Source: Novosphingobium aureum
GTDB lineage: Bacteria > Pseudomonadota > Alphaproteobacteria > Sphingomonadales > Sphingomonadaceae
Length of the DNA: 64,000 nucleotides
Assembly (NCBI RefSeq): GCF_015865035.1
Contig: NZ_JADZGI010000001.1
Coordinates: 2,793,628-2,857,627 of the forward strand
Direction of reading: 5' to 3'
The position numbers and the translations under genes were made by a program. Of this stretch, positions 43,545 through 55,384 are shown one piece after another. The notes below the pieces were generated by a model, which was not told the DNA's origin, did no database searches, and was given only the letters and a program-made list of their open reading frames with translations. Within the stretch, counting starts at the first letter, position 1, and each line of letters starts with the position of its first letter.

Positions 43545-45071
43545 ATGGCACAGCAGGAAGCTCTCAGACTCGCCTCTTCGGAGGGCGAAGAAACCACCGG
43601 TGCGCGCGCACTGCCCTCGAACGTCGAGGCCGAAGCCGCGTTCCTTGGCGCAGTGCTGATCGACAACCGCGTGATCGAGGAGCTGCCGACCCAGCTTTCA
43701 CCGCAGCACTTCTTCGAGCCGGTTCACGCGCGCATCTACGAGCGCATCGTCACCCTGCTCGACCGCAAGGCGGTAGTCACCCCGGTCACGCTGCGTCCCT
43801 ATTTCGAGGCCGACGAACAGCTCAAGGCACTGGGCGGCGTGTCCTACCTCGCGCGCCTCACCGCCGACGGACAGGGCCTGCTCGCCCCGCGCGAACTGGC
43901 AGCACAGATCTACGACCTGGCGCTGCTGCGCGAACTGATCTCGGTCGGGCGAGGCCTCGTCGAGGGGGCGATGGACACCTCGGAATCGGTCGAGCCGCAA
44001 GAGCAGATTGAGCAGGCCGAAGCCGCGCTCTACAAGGTGGCCGAAGGTGCAGCTTCCGCCAACGAGGCCAAGAGCTTCGCACAGGCGACGCACACCGCGA
44101 TCTTCAACATCGAGAAGGCGTTCAACTCGGGCGGCAACATCTCGGGCAAGACCACCGGCCTCGACTCGGTGAACTCGAAGATCGGCGGCCTGCACGATTC
44201 CGACCTCATCATCCTTGCCGGACGCCCCGGCATGGGCAAGACCTCGCTCGTCACCAACATCGCCTTCAACACCTCGCAGCGCTACGTCGACGACATGGCG
44301 CTGGGCATCGAGCACCGTAAGTCGGTAGGCGCGCCCACGGCCTTCTTCAGTCTCGAAATGAGCGCCGACCAGCTTGCCACGCGTATCCTCGCCGAGCAGT
44401 CGGGCATCAGTTCCGAAGCGCTGCGCATGGGCAAGATCAGCCGCGACGACTTCCAGCAGCTCTCCTTCGCGAGCCAGCGCCTCGCCGAGCTGCCGCTGTT
44501 CATCGACGACACCCCGGGCCTCTCGATCGCCGCGCTGCGCACCCGCGCACGTCGCCTCAAGCGCCGCCACAACATCGGCCTGATCATCATCGACTACCTG
44601 CAGCTGCTTTCAGGCTCGGGCCGTGCCAACGACAACCGCGTGAACGAAATTTCCGAGATTTCGCGTGGCTTGAAGACGCTCGCCAAGGAACTGGAAGTGC
44701 CGGTGATCGCACTCTCGCAGCTTAGCCGCGCTGTCGAGAGCCGCGAGGACAAGAAGCCGATGCTCTCCGACCTTCGCGAGTCGGGCTCGATCGAGCAGGA
44801 CGCCGACATGGTCTGGTTCGTCTTCCGCGAAGACTACTACGTCAACGCGACCGAGCCCAAGTTCCCCGCCGAAGGCGATCCGCCAGACGTGGTCGACAAG
44901 TGGGAAGCATGGCGCCAGCGCATGGAGCAGGTCACCGGGCTTGCCGAGCTGATCGTCGCCAAGCAGCGCCACGGTTCGACCGGCCGCGTGCGGCTCAAGT
45001 TCGAAGCGCGCATCACCAAGTTCTCGGACCTCGATGCCGACGATCCGCGCGGCGGGTTCGTTTCGGACTAA
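43545..45071 (+). CDS. dnaB: Replicative DNA helicase
   Basis: A 508-residue hexameric helicase. N-terminal domain starts PSNVEAEAAFLGAVLIDN; RecA-like domain has Walker A AGRPGMGKTSL, the DnaB-specific FSLEMSADQLATRILAEQSG, Walker B LIIIDYLQLL and EISRGLKTLAKELEVPVIALSQLSR. No intein. It moves on the lagging strand at the fork. ATG at 43545 is supported by family length; the earlier ATG at 43506 has no good ribosome site. Short hairpins (45092-45109 and 45184-45203) lie between it and the next gene. Confidence 0.97.
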   Translation: MAQQEALRLASSEGEETTGARALPSNVEAEAAFLGAVLIDNRVIEELPTQLSPQHFFEPVHARIYERIVTLLDRKAVVTPVTLRPYFEADEQLKALGGVSYLARLTADGQGLLAPRELAAQIYDLALLRELISVGRGLVEGAMDTSESVEPQEQIEQAEAALYKVAEGAASANEAKSFAQATHTAIFNIEKAFNSGGNISGKTTGLDSVNSKIGGLHDSDLIILAGRPGMGKTSLVTNIAFNTSQRYVDDMALGIEHRKSVGAPTAFFSLEMSADQLATRILAEQSGISSEALRMGKISRDDFQQLSFASQRLAELPLFIDDTPGLSIAALRTRARRLKRRHNIGLIIIDYLQLLSGSGRANDNRVNEISEISRGLKTLAKELEVPVIALSQLSRAVESREDKKPMLSDLRESGSIEQDADMVWFVFREDYYVNATEPKFPAEGDPPDVVDKWEAWRQRMEQVTGLAELIVAKQRHGSTGRVRLKFEARITKFSDLDADDPRGGFVSD

Positions 45072-45219
45072 GAGACAAAGAAGGAGAGTTTCGAGGGCCA
45101 TCGCCCTCGAGCTCCCCACAATGTCGACGTCCGCTAATACAGCCACGGCAGCTGGCGGGCGCCAAGGGCGACAGTAATGGGGTCAAGGGGTGTTAACCCC
45201 TTGCCTTCCCCTTATCACT

Positions 45220-46707
45220 TCAGGCGAGTTGTGCCTCGGGCTGTTCACCCGCCGAAAGACGCATCAGTCCCGCATAGACGAACAGCGCCACGAACACGCC
45301 GACGAACCATGCGTAGGTATAGATCTCCGACCAGATCCAGCCAAAGCCGCCAAAGCTTGCCGGGAACGAGATCTTGAGGAAGCCCGGCACATTGGGCGCG
45401 ATGCCTAGTGCCAGCGCAACCAGCGCCTTCGTGTTCCAGCCGTTGCCGTAGCGATAGGGGCCCTCTTCCTCGTAGAGCCCCTCGACATCGAGCCGGGTGC
45501 CGCGCACCAGCCAGTAGTCGGCGATGAGGATGCCCGCGATCGGCCCGAGCAGCGCGCCGTAGCCTGTCAACCATGTGTAGATGTAGCCGTTGGTGCTCTC
45601 GAGCAGCTTCCAGGGCATCATGAACAGGCCGATGAAGGCAGTGATGAGCGCGCCCGTGCGGTACGAAATCATCCTCGGGTTTAGCGCGGAGAAATCGTAG
45701 GCCGAGCACACGAGGTTCGCCGCGATGTTGCACGACACGGTATCGACCGCGATCACGACGAGCCCCAGCAGCACGAAGGGGCCCGAAAGCGTTCCTGCCA
45801 GCTGCACCGGGTCCCAGATCGCCTCGCCGTAAATCACGACCGTCGCCGAAGTGGTCATCACGCTGATCAGCGCGACGAGGCCCATCGTCGGCGGCAGGCC
45901 CAGCGTCTGCCCGATGGCCTGGTCCTTCTGGCTTTTGGCGAAACGGGTGAAGTCGGGAATGTTGAGTGCGAGCGTGCCCCAAAAGCCCACCATCGCGGTC
46001 AGCGAAGGCAGATATACCGCCCAGAACTGCCCTTCCTTCGCCCCGCCTGCGACGAAGGCGGAAGGGCTGGAGAAGATCGGGCCCAGACCGCCGGCGGCAT
46101 CGAGCGCCCACCACAGGAGCGCGAAGCAGGCCAGCATCTTGAGCGGCGCCGTCCATGTCTCGAGCCGGCGGATGGTGGTGATGCCCTTGCGCACGAAGAG
46201 CAGCTGGATCGACCAGAAGGCGAGGAAGGCGAGAAGTTCGCCGATACCGATGCCGAAAAAGAGCAACGGCGCGCCGCGCATGTCGGCGCCGAGGAAGATA
46301 CCTAGGAGCGTGAGCAGCGCCTCGCCGCCGATCCAGGTCTGGATGCCATACCAGCCGCAGGCGACGAGCGCGCGTGCCGCTGCGGGCAGTCGTCCGCCGA
46401 TGGTCCCGAAGGAGGAGCGCACGAGCACCGCGAAAGGGACGCCATAGCGCGCACCCGGGTGGCCGATCAGCAGCATCGGCACGAGGATGATGACGTTGCC
46501 CAGTACCACGACCGAGGTTGCCTGGAGCGCGGACATGCCCTGCTCGATAAGCCCGGCGGCGAGCATCCAGGTCGGCACGGCAACGATCATGCCCACCCAC
46601 AGCGCGGCAAAGTGGTACCAGCACCAGTTGCGCTGCGCCGCGCCGGTCGGCGCAAGGTCCTCGTTCCAGAGCGAATGATGACTGTCTGCCAAGGTCCCCA
46701 CCTCCAT
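45220..46707 (-). CDS. NCS1-family nucleobase/hydantoin permease
   Basis: A 495-residue 12-TM transporter. The family opening SLWNEDLAPTGAAQRNW is present, then VRSSFGTIGG, GWYGIQTWIGGEALLTLL, LNIPDFTRFAKSQKDQ and NLVCSAYDFSALNP. These are typical of NCS1 (cytosine, allantoin, hydantoin, uracil) symporters. Start at ATG 46707 is set by length; a 47-codon extension looks non-coding. Specificity not evident. It is convergent with dnaB and divergent from ftsH. Confidence 0.92.
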   Translation of the reverse strand: MEVGTLADSHHSLWNEDLAPTGAAQRNWCWYHFAALWVGMIVAVPTWMLAAGLIEQGMSALQATSVVVLGNVIILVPMLLIGHPGARYGVPFAVLVRSSFGTIGGRLPAAARALVACGWYGIQTWIGGEALLTLLGIFLGADMRGAPLLFFGIGIGELLAFLAFWSIQLLFVRKGITTIRRLETWTAPLKMLACFALLWWALDAAGGLGPIFSSPSAFVAGGAKEGQFWAVYLPSLTAMVGFWGTLALNIPDFTRFAKSQKDQAIGQTLGLPPTMGLVALISVMTTSATVVIYGEAIWDPVQLAGTLSGPFVLLGLVVIAVDTVSCNIAANLVCSAYDFSALNPRMISYRTGALITAFIGLFMMPWKLLESTNGYIYTWLTGYGALLGPIAGILIADYWLVRGTRLDVEGLYEEEGPYRYGNGWNTKALVALALGIAPNVPGFLKISFPASFGGFGWIWSEIYTYAWFVGVFVALFVYAGLMRLSAGEQPEAQLA

Positions 46708-46905
46708 TATCCCGCAACGCAGCGAAACATGCTGCAAGGGCGAACCTGCCGCAAGTGGCTTCGCGGTGCCTGCGGGAGCAAGATTAGTCCGCCAGTCAGA
46801 CAGATTCTGAGCCCTGCGCGCCCGTCGCACAGCGCAGGTTCCGGCCAATGCGCCGGGTTGCTCGGAATATCTGCGGAATCGATGACTGTGAGGGCCTGCG
46901 CCAGC

Positions 46906-46933
46906 TTGCGATTCAGCCGGGTGCGCCTACATT
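46906..46933 (+). promoter_or_regulatory. Probable ftsH promoter
   Basis: TTGCGA (46906-46911) and TACATT (46928-46933) are 16 bases apart, 27 bases before the ftsH ATG. Confidence 0.4.
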
Positions 46934-46960
46934 GGCAGGGAAAGGACGGATATTCCGACA

Positions 46961-48895
<1,935 letters not shown>

Positions 48896-48932
48896 CCAGA
48901 CCCGATACGGTTCTCCGACAGGAGAATGCAGG

Positions 48933-48965
48933 AGGGGCGCCGGGCACTGGCCTGTCGCCCCTTTT
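48933..48965 (+). terminator. Terminator after ftsH
   Basis: A 7-bp stem (48933-48939 with 48956-48962, AGGGGCG) with a 16-base loop and a TTTT tail, 37 bases past the ftsH stop. Confidence 0.6.
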
Positions 48966-49010
48966 GCTTGGGCGTTCGACTTTGGGCCGATTGATCCGTG
49001 CGCCTGCCCT

Positions 49011-49985
49011 TCAGGCGCGCTTGCGACGGGCCGGGCGTGGCCCGGTCTCGCAGTCGATCCAGGCAAGCGCGGCGTCGATCCGCACACCATGGGCGAGCTC
49101 GACCTCCCGGTCTTCGCGCGCACGCGTTTCGGCATCGAAGGCTTGCCCCGGGTCCTTGGCATGATGCTCGAGCGGTACAATGGGGCTGGCACTGGCTGGC
49201 AGGTCCAGCAGGCACCGCGTACGCGCCACCGCCCGGGCGGGATCGTCTACGATCTCTCGATAATCGATGCTGCGCGCCCCTTGTGGATCGAAGCAAGCAA
49301 AGCTGCGGGCTTGCGCCCATTCGAGCAATGCTGCCAACCGCACCACCTGGTCGAGCGGATCGCGTACGCCGTTAGCGGCCAGCGGCATGAGCCGGGCGAC
49401 ATCCGCGTCAGTCTGCGCCGTGTGCTGAACGCAGCGCGCCACCCATGCGAGGCGATCGCGCCCGCCACGGATACATGCCCGCAACCAGGCGCGCCGCTCC
49501 ATGGTCACGAAGACCGCCTTTTCGAGAAGCCCGCACGCGGCCAGGTCAGGCAGTAGCGGATTTACCCAGTTCGACGGCTTCACCACGACCGGCAGCGCGG
49601 CATCGGCCAGCCCGCCAAAGTGAGTATCGAGGAATTCGACCCAGCCGGTCATGGCTTGCGCGCGGCCCAGCATGCGCAGTTGCGGGGCCTGGTCGGCGAG
49701 GTCGACGAGCGCCTGCGGTTCGCGCAAGGCAAGCACATCACGCGGCTGCTCGAGCAGATGGCTCAGCAATGTCGATCCGCAAAAGCCGACATGGAATATC
49801 CAGCCACGCACTGCAGTCGTGCTCGGATCGAGCAACGCGCGCATGCGCGCGACATCGTAGCTGTCGGAGGAGCTCCAGAAAGCCTGGCGTCCATCGAGAA
49901 AGCTCGCTGCCTGCAACGCCTCGAGCCGCACTTCCACGATCTGGACGCGTCGCTTGAGCGCGTCGATGCGATGGACGAACCTCAT
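49011..49985 (-). CDS. Sulfotransferase-like P-loop protein
   Basis: A 324-residue protein with a P-loop-like segment FHVGFCGSTLLSHLLEQP (about residues 64-82) as in the 5'-PAPS loop of sulfotransferases, followed by LALREPQALVDL. The middle part has KPSNWVNPLLPDL. No signal peptide. Overall only weak resemblance to known sulfotransferases, so the function is uncertain. The GGGGAG before the ATG is only one base from it, so an internal ATG (MRALLDP) could be used. Confidence 0.6.
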   Translation of the reverse strand: MRFVHRIDALKRRVQIVEVRLEALQAASFLDGRQAFWSSSDSYDVARMRALLDPSTTAVRGWIFHVGFCGSTLLSHLLEQPRDVLALREPQALVDLADQAPQLRMLGRAQAMTGWVEFLDTHFGGLADAALPVVVKPSNWVNPLLPDLAACGLLEKAVFVTMERRAWLRACIRGGRDRLAWVARCVQHTAQTDADVARLMPLAANGVRDPLDQVVRLAALLEWAQARSFACFDPQGARSIDYREIVDDPARAVARTRCLLDLPASASPIVPLEHHAKDPGQAFDAETRAREDREVELAHGVRIDAALAWIDCETGPRPARRKRA

Positions 49986-50172
49986 CTCCCCACCCCGATC
50001 GGCAATGCCAAGCTGACGGGCGCCCGGGGCGCCTTCTGGTACGTTTGCATGGCCACGACCTGCGCGTGCAGGCTGGCAAACGATATCGCTTATCGATGGA
50101 GGATGGCTGCAGGCCGACCAACGGCAGCGGCGTCAGCCCCTTGCTTTCGTACCTAGCTTCGCATCGGGTCGG

Positions 50173-51231
50173 TCAGCCGACGAGACCGAGAAAAACCAGC
50201 GCCGTCGCGAACAATCCGAGCACAATCTGGATCAGGCACAACAGAACCACCGTGCGCCACAGCGTGGACCCGGCGGATAGTTCGTATGTCCCCTGGAGAT
50301 GGCGGTAAATATGTACGCAAGCGATTGCGGTGCAGCCGAGCAGGAGGGTTTCGCTCGCCACGCCCAGCGCCCCGATGATCGTCGCGACGATCCCCAGCAT
50401 CGTCATGAAGGCAAGCGAATAGGTGACGAAGACCGCATGATCGTAGAGGCCGAAGCGCCGCCGCCACAGGAAGAGCAAGGCCACGAAGGGAACCGACAGC
50501 GGGATCAGCAACCACGAGAACTTGTAGGCCGTCGTCTGAAGCTTGTAGAGCATCAGCCCCGGGTTGTCCCGCCACTTGCCGATCCCCTTGTCGAGCCGCT
50601 TCCAGCCCGAATGCATCTGCTCGGTACCGGCATCCTTCTCGCGCATGAACGCAGGCAGCGCGCGCAGGCCGGCGAGGTTCTCCTCGGTCGTCGCGAGCGC
50701 CTGGCGCTTCTCGGCGCTTTCTGCCGGATCCATGTCGTCCGCGGCAAGGTCGGCAAGCAAGTCCTTGCGCTTCTCGACAAGGCGCTCCTCGCTGGCCGCT
50801 ATATGTTCGGCTGTGCTGGTCTCACCCGTCCGTACGGGCGGCGATATGCCCATGATCTGCAGCACCGCGAACATGACGAAGATCGAGAACAGGAACAGCG
50901 CCATCGGCGAAACGAAGGCCACACGCTGGCCATCGACATAGCGCCGGGTCAATTGCCCCGGCTTCCACGCGAGCATCGGTAGCGTGGCCCAGGTACGCCC
51001 CTCGAAGTGAAGTACACCATGCAGGATATCGTGGAACAGCGCGCCGATCGTGCGATGAACATGCGCGTGCTGCCCGCAAGCGTGGCAATGCGATCCGACC
51101 AGATGCGTGCCGCAATTGAGGCACTCGGTCTCGTGGGTGTGGCCCGTATCGTCGGGCCGCCCACCTTCGATGGCGGCACCGACCAGCGCGCCCTCGGCCA
51201 TCGTGCCGATCCCGTCTACCAAGTCACTCAT
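50173..51231 (-). CDS. DUF3667 membrane protein with zinc ribbon
   Basis: A 352-residue protein with an N-terminal CxxC...CxxC zinc ribbon (CLNCGTHLVGSHCHACGQ), a conserved helix (FHDILHGVLHFEGRTWATLPMLAWKPGQLTRRYVDGQR), then several TMs (AFVSPMALFLFSIFVMFAV, LLIPLSVPFVALLFLWRRR, VATIIGALGVASE, VVLLCLIQIVLGLFATALVFLGLV). A coiled coil (about 150-200) lies between. This is the DUF3667 pattern; function unknown. ATG 51231 is selected by the ribbon distance; an ATG 19 codons upstream is less likely. Confidence 0.85.
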   Translation of the reverse strand: MSDLVDGIGTMAEGALVGAAIEGGRPDDTGHTHETECLNCGTHLVGSHCHACGQHAHVHRTIGALFHDILHGVLHFEGRTWATLPMLAWKPGQLTRRYVDGQRVAFVSPMALFLFSIFVMFAVLQIMGISPPVRTGETSTAEHIAASEERLVEKRKDLLADLAADDMDPAESAEKRQALATTEENLAGLRALPAFMREKDAGTEQMHSGWKRLDKGIGKWRDNPGLMLYKLQTTAYKFSWLLIPLSVPFVALLFLWRRRFGLYDHAVFVTYSLAFMTMLGIVATIIGALGVASETLLLGCTAIACVHIYRHLQGTYELSAGSTLWRTVVLLCLIQIVLGLFATALVFLGLVG

Positions 51232-51312
51232 GCGTCGTCGCACCCCTGCTGCACGGCGAAATTGTACCGCGATGCAGCGTGAGTGCAATGCAAGCGTTTT
51301 CCTGCCGCCCGA

Positions 51313-52152
51313 CTAGCGCTCGGCCAGCTTCTTCTCGATAGCAGCCCACAGCCGCGCGAAAGCCTGCGCGGCAGGGCTGGAGGGCGCCAGTTCACCGACC
51401 GGCTGACGGCGAACGGCGCATTGCTCTACGGCGCTGGCGTAGGGGATGGCGGGCCAGTTGGGATGGGCCTCGCGCTGCTCGCGGTGCAGCGTGCGGCGCA
51501 TGTCGAGCATCGAGAGCACCGGCAGGATCGGGGGATGGCGCCGGGTATTGCCCGCGATCTCGCGCACGACGAGATCGAAGGCGCGCGAAGACAGCGGCGA
51601 TGGCGGGAGCGGTACGATCACCACGTCGGCGGCACGCACGACCTGCGCGGAAAGCTCGTTCATGACCGGCGGGCAGTCGAGAATGACGCGCTGATAGTCG
51701 CGCCCCAGATCCCGCGTCAGCTTGGCGAGGCGCTTGCGCTTGCCGATCTGGGTGAGCTGCGCATCGAGCGCACGGATCGACTCGTCGGCCGGAAGAACGT
51801 TAATGCGCTCGTAGCTGGTTTTCTGGATCAGCTTGGAAGGTGCGGCGTCCTTCGAGAAGACCTCGCCCGCCTGCTTCGAGCAGCGCGGTTCCAACCCATA
51901 GAGAAATCCCGAACCGCCCGCCGCGTCGAGATCCCAGAGCAATGTCCGGAAACCCGATATCTGCGCCGCGCACCAGGCCAGGTTCGCCGAGAAGGTGGTT
52001 TTGCCGACACCGCCCTTGACGCTGTAGACGGCAATCGTTGCTCCGGACACGCCGGAGGGACCGTCCGACTTACCGGACGATCCCCCCAGAAGCCCCGCGA
52101 TACGGGGAAGTGTCTTGTTCTTGCCTGCCACGCCGATATCGATGCATGGCAC
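51313..52152 (-). CDS. ParA/MinD-family ATPase
   Basis: A 279-residue deviant Walker ATPase. The P-loop is YSVKGGVGKTTFSANLAW with signature Lys46 and Lys51; Walker A' Asp in LWDLDAAGG; Walker B VILDCPPVMNEL. It lacks a clear ParB partner or parS site nearby. The first 36 residues have no known fold, and the C-terminus is basic. Could be a chromosome-encoded orphan positioning ATPase for an envelope or protein-cluster cargo. It is 104 bases from rpoZ on the same strand. Confidence 0.85.
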   Translation of the reverse strand: MPCIDIGVAGKNKTLPRIAGLLGGSSGKSDGPSGVSGATIAVYSVKGGVGKTTFSANLAWCAAQISGFRTLLWDLDAAGGSGFLYGLEPRCSKQAGEVFSKDAAPSKLIQKTSYERINVLPADESIRALDAQLTQIGKRKRLAKLTRDLGRDYQRVILDCPPVMNELSAQVVRAADVVIVPLPPSPLSSRAFDLVVREIAGNTRRHPPILPVLSMLDMRRTLHREQREAHPNWPAIPYASAVEQCAVRRQPVGELAPSSPAAQAFARLWAAIEKKLAER

Positions 52153-52256
52153 GCTTCAGGCAGTCAACCCGCCGCCGGTATCGTCATGAAACGCACCCGG
52201 GGGCAGATCCCGCCTTCCGCCGACGAACGCGTATCGCGTCCGGGCAGGCAGACGGA

Positions 52257-52601
52257 TCAGCCGTCGTAGTCGCCGCCCAGCGAGGTGTTGCGCGTGGGCG
52301 CCGAAGCGGTGATGCGCAGGGCCTCGGCCGACTGGCTGAGCGAACCGATCTCGTCCATCTCGTCGTCGTCGTCGGGAAGGACGCGCTGCATCGAAGTGAC
52401 CAGCGATTCCTTGAGGGTGGTCGGCACCACGGTCTGCTCGGCGATTTCGCGCAGGGCCACGACCGGGTTCTTGTCGCGATCGCGCTCGAGCGTGAGTTCG
52501 GCGCCGCCCGAAATCTCGCGCGCACGCTGTGCGGCAAGCAGAACGAGATCGAAACGGTTGGGAATCTTGTCGACGCAATCTTCGACAGTAACGCGCGCCA
52601 T
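52257..52601 (-). CDS. rpoZ: DNA-directed RNA polymerase subunit omega
   Basis: A 114-residue subunit starting MARVTVEDCVDKIPNRFDLVLLAAQRAREISGGAEL, the standard omega signature, then RDKNPVVALREIA. The acidic linker (PDDDDEMDE) and C-terminus are variable. It stabilises beta'. ATG 52601 rather than the upstream frame. A promoter stands at 52639-52667. Confidence 0.95.
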   Translation of the reverse strand: MARVTVEDCVDKIPNRFDLVLLAAQRAREISGGAELTLERDRDKNPVVALREIAEQTVVPTTLKESLVTSMQRVLPDDDDEMDEIGSLSQSAEALRITASAPTRNTSLGGDYDG

Positions 52602-52921
52602 GGGCACTCCGTAAGAAACTGGATGTCTGAAAGGCCGCCTCCTAACGCCTCGGTCGCGCAGAGTCAAGAAAATCGCGAAAAATGGCGGTTTTCCGACATG
52701 TCCAGAGGTCGTCCGCGCGGCTTGCACCCTTCATCCAGCAGGCTCGGATGCCCGCCCCTTGCGCCCCCTTCGCCGCACCGTGCGTGTCGGACCGTCAAGT
52801 ACGGGTCATACGAAGGTCAGCAAAGCTACATGCAACCGCCATCGAAATGGCGTCTGCTTGTCACGCAAGGCCCCTAGCTACCCGTCACCACCTTTCCAGA
52901 CGGGGCTTTTTCGACATAACC
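52602..52921. promoter_or_regulatory. rpoZ-phoX divergent gap (320 bases) with rpoZ promoter
   Basis: No gene is seen here. On the minus strand TTGACT (complement of 52662-52667) and TAGGAG (complement of 52639-52644) are 17 bases apart, a good match to the rpmJ promoter. The side near the phoX-like gene has two GTCAC copies about 22 bases apart (around 52859 and 52881), but not a convincing PHO box. Confidence 0.5.
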
Positions 52922-55384
52922 ATGAAAGATCCCGCGCTCGGCTATACCGAGGCGGACACCGACACGAACGACAGCGCGGCTCCCTCGCTCGAATCGCTGG
53001 CAGCGGATCGCTACTCGCGCCGCCAGGCGATCTTCGGCGGCGCCAAGGCCACCAGCCTTGCTTTCATGGGCACTGGCATGCTGGCGGCCTGCGGCGATGA
53101 TGACGGCGGCAACAACGGCGCACTCGTCGTGAGCGCAGGCAGCAGCGCCGCCACCAGCGCCGGCCGCACCGTCACCCTGACCGGCACCGTCACTTCGGGT
53201 GCGAGCACGACCACCAACGCTCGCTGGACCCAGCGCAGCGGACCGACCGTGACCCTCGAGGGTTCGGGCGCGAGCGTCTCGTTCATCGCTCCCGCGGTCG
53301 AGAGCGCAACCGACATCGTCTTCGAATTCATCGCCTCGAATGCACTGGGCAGCCAGGCCTCCTCGCAGACCACCGTGCGCGTATCGCCGGCAGTCCTTGG
53401 CTTCAGCGCGGTCGGCCACAGCCTCGAGGACATCGTCGTGGTTCCCGAAGGCTACTCGGTCACCGTCATGACCCGTCTCGGCGACCCGCTCACTGCGGCG
53501 ACCCCGGCCTATGCCAACGACGGCAGCGACGCCGACTTTGCCAACCGCATCGGCGACCATGCCGACGCCCTCGCCTACTTCGGCCTGTCCGACGCCGGTG
53601 CGCCCGATGCCGGCGCCAATGGGCGCGGCCTCATGGTCCAGAACCACGAGAACATCACCGAGAGCTACCTGCACCCCAACGGCCCGACCACGGTCGGCGG
53701 CGCGCGCCCGCTCGATGAAGTGCTCAAGGAGATCGAGTGCCACGGCGTCTCGGTCGCCGAATACGTCGACAATGGCGATCGCAACTGGACCTACGTGCAG
53801 GACAGCGCCTTCAACCGCCGCGTCACGCCCAATACGGTGATGTCGTTCCACGGCCCTGCCGCCGGCAATGCCTGGCTGCAGACGATGTACTCGCCCGAAG
53901 GCACCGCGGGCCGCGGTACGATCAACAACTGCGCCAACGGCGTGACCGGCTGGCACAGCTACCTCACTTGCGAGGAGAACTTCCACGGCTATTTCCGCCG
54001 CGACAGCGCCGACGATGCGCTGCGCTCCGAACGCCAGCTCGCCTCGCTGCGTCGCAACGGCGTGACCAGCCGCTCGGGCTCCTACGCCTGGTCGACGGCC
54101 TCGAGCACCGACACGCGCATCACGCGCTGGAACGCCACCACCACCAGCGCCACCACCGCTGCCACCAGCGACTTCCGCAACGAGCCGTTCCAGTTCGGCT
54201 GGGTCGTCGAGATCGATCCCTACGATCCCGCCTCGACCCCGCGCAAGCGCACCGCGCTCGGCCGCTTCGGCCACGAAGGTGCCTTTGCCCAGATCGTCGC
54301 GGGCCAGCCGGTCGGCGTCTACATGGGTGACGACTCGCGCGGCGAATATCTCTACAAGTACGTCTCGAACGCGAATTTCGACGCCGCCGATACCGACGCC
54401 GCCGATCGCCTCGCTACCGGCGACAAGTACCTCGACAACGGCACGCTCTACGTCGCGCGTTTCAATGCGGACGGCACCGGCACCTGGCTGCCGCTGGTCT
54501 TCGGACAGGTTCCCGCCCGTCCCGCTTCGGGCAGCTATCCCGAGTACGCCTTCGAGAGCCAGGCCGACATCCTGATAAACTGCCGCCTTGCGGGCGATGC
54601 CGTTGGCGCCACGCCGATGGACCGTCCCGAGTGGACCGCAGGCAACCCGGCCACCGGCGAGATCTACCTCACGCTGACCAACTCGAACAATTCGAACCGC
54701 CCGGTCGACGGTACCAACGCCGCCAACCCGCGTTCGTACTGGGGTTCGGGCAACCCCAACGGACACATCGTGCGTCTGCGTGAAGATGGCGACACCACCG
54801 CCGCCATGACCTTCACCTGGGACATCTACCTGTTCGGTGCCGACACCCTCGACACCGACACGGCCGACGAGCAGGCCAACATCAACGTCTCGAACCTCGA
54901 CCTCAGCAACGACTTCTCGAGCCCCGACGGCGCGTACTTCTCGCGTGCATCGGCGCCTTCGGGCCAGTTCAACCCGCTGTTCTGGATCGAGACCGACGAC
55001 GGTGCGATGACCGACGTGACCAACTGCATGCTGCTCGCTGCACAGCCCGGCACGGTCGGCGACGGCGGTGCGCGGACGATCAACAACACCAACCCCAACA
55101 CCGGCGCGACCGGCAGCCAGGCCACCTTCGTCGGCGCTTCGGCCTCGGCGGCGAACCTGCGCCGCTTCCTCGTCGGCCCGACCCAGTGCGAGATCACCGG
55201 CATCGACATGACGCCCGACGGGCGCACGCTGTTCGTCGGCATCCAGCACCCGGGCGAGCGCGGCGATGCCGCCAACATCACCAGTAACTGGCCGGCCAGC
55301 CAGACCGACGCCGATGCCACCGCGCGCCCGCGCTCGGCAATCGTGGCGATCACCAAGAACGATGGCGGCGTGATCGGCCTGTGA
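52922..55384 (+). CDS. phoX: PhoX-family (DUF839) Tat-exported lipoprotein
   Basis: An 820-residue protein with a twin-arginine signal (YSRRQAIFGGAKATS, Arg33/Arg34) that ends in a lipobox LAAC with Cys57. After a short linker a PKD/REJ-like beta domain (about residues 65-150, RWTQRSGPTVTLEG) is inserted. The rest is the PhoX beta-propeller: VQNHENITESYLHP, CEENFHGYF, GRFGHEGAFAQIV, VYMGDDSRGEYLYKYVSNANF and LTNSNNS. PhoX is a calcium/iron-dependent alkaline phosphatase; activity is assumed. The start is set by the Tat motif; the frame is open 80 codons further upstream. Confidence 0.87.
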   Translation: MKDPALGYTEADTDTNDSAAPSLESLAADRYSRRQAIFGGAKATSLAFMGTGMLAACGDDDGGNNGALVVSAGSSAATSAGRTVTLTGTVTSGASTTTNARWTQRSGPTVTLEGSGASVSFIAPAVESATDIVFEFIASNALGSQASSQTTVRVSPAVLGFSAVGHSLEDIVVVPEGYSVTVMTRLGDPLTAATPAYANDGSDADFANRIGDHADALAYFGLSDAGAPDAGANGRGLMVQNHENITESYLHPNGPTTVGGARPLDEVLKEIECHGVSVAEYVDNGDRNWTYVQDSAFNRRVTPNTVMSFHGPAAGNAWLQTMYSPEGTAGRGTINNCANGVTGWHSYLTCEENFHGYFRRDSADDALRSERQLASLRRNGVTSRSGSYAWSTASSTDTRITRWNATTTSATTAATSDFRNEPFQFGWVVEIDPYDPASTPRKRTALGRFGHEGAFAQIVAGQPVGVYMGDDSRGEYLYKYVSNANFDAADTDAADRLATGDKYLDNGTLYVARFNADGTGTWLPLVFGQVPARPASGSYPEYAFESQADILINCRLAGDAVGATPMDRPEWTAGNPATGEIYLTLTNSNNSNRPVDGTNAANPRSYWGSGNPNGHIVRLREDGDTTAAMTFTWDIYLFGADTLDTDTADEQANINVSNLDLSNDFSSPDGAYFSRASAPSGQFNPLFWIETDDGAMTDVTNCMLLAAQPGTVGDGGARTINNTNPNTGATGSQATFVGASASAANLRRFLVGPTQCEITGIDMTPDGRTLFVGIQHPGERGDAANITSNWPASQTDADATARPRSAIVAITKNDGGVIGL

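Noticed and set aside
52859..52885. Two GTCAC elements before phoX as a possible PHO box
   Set aside because: Spacing is about 22 bases, but the 7-base CTGTCAT-type repeats of a PHO box are not present.
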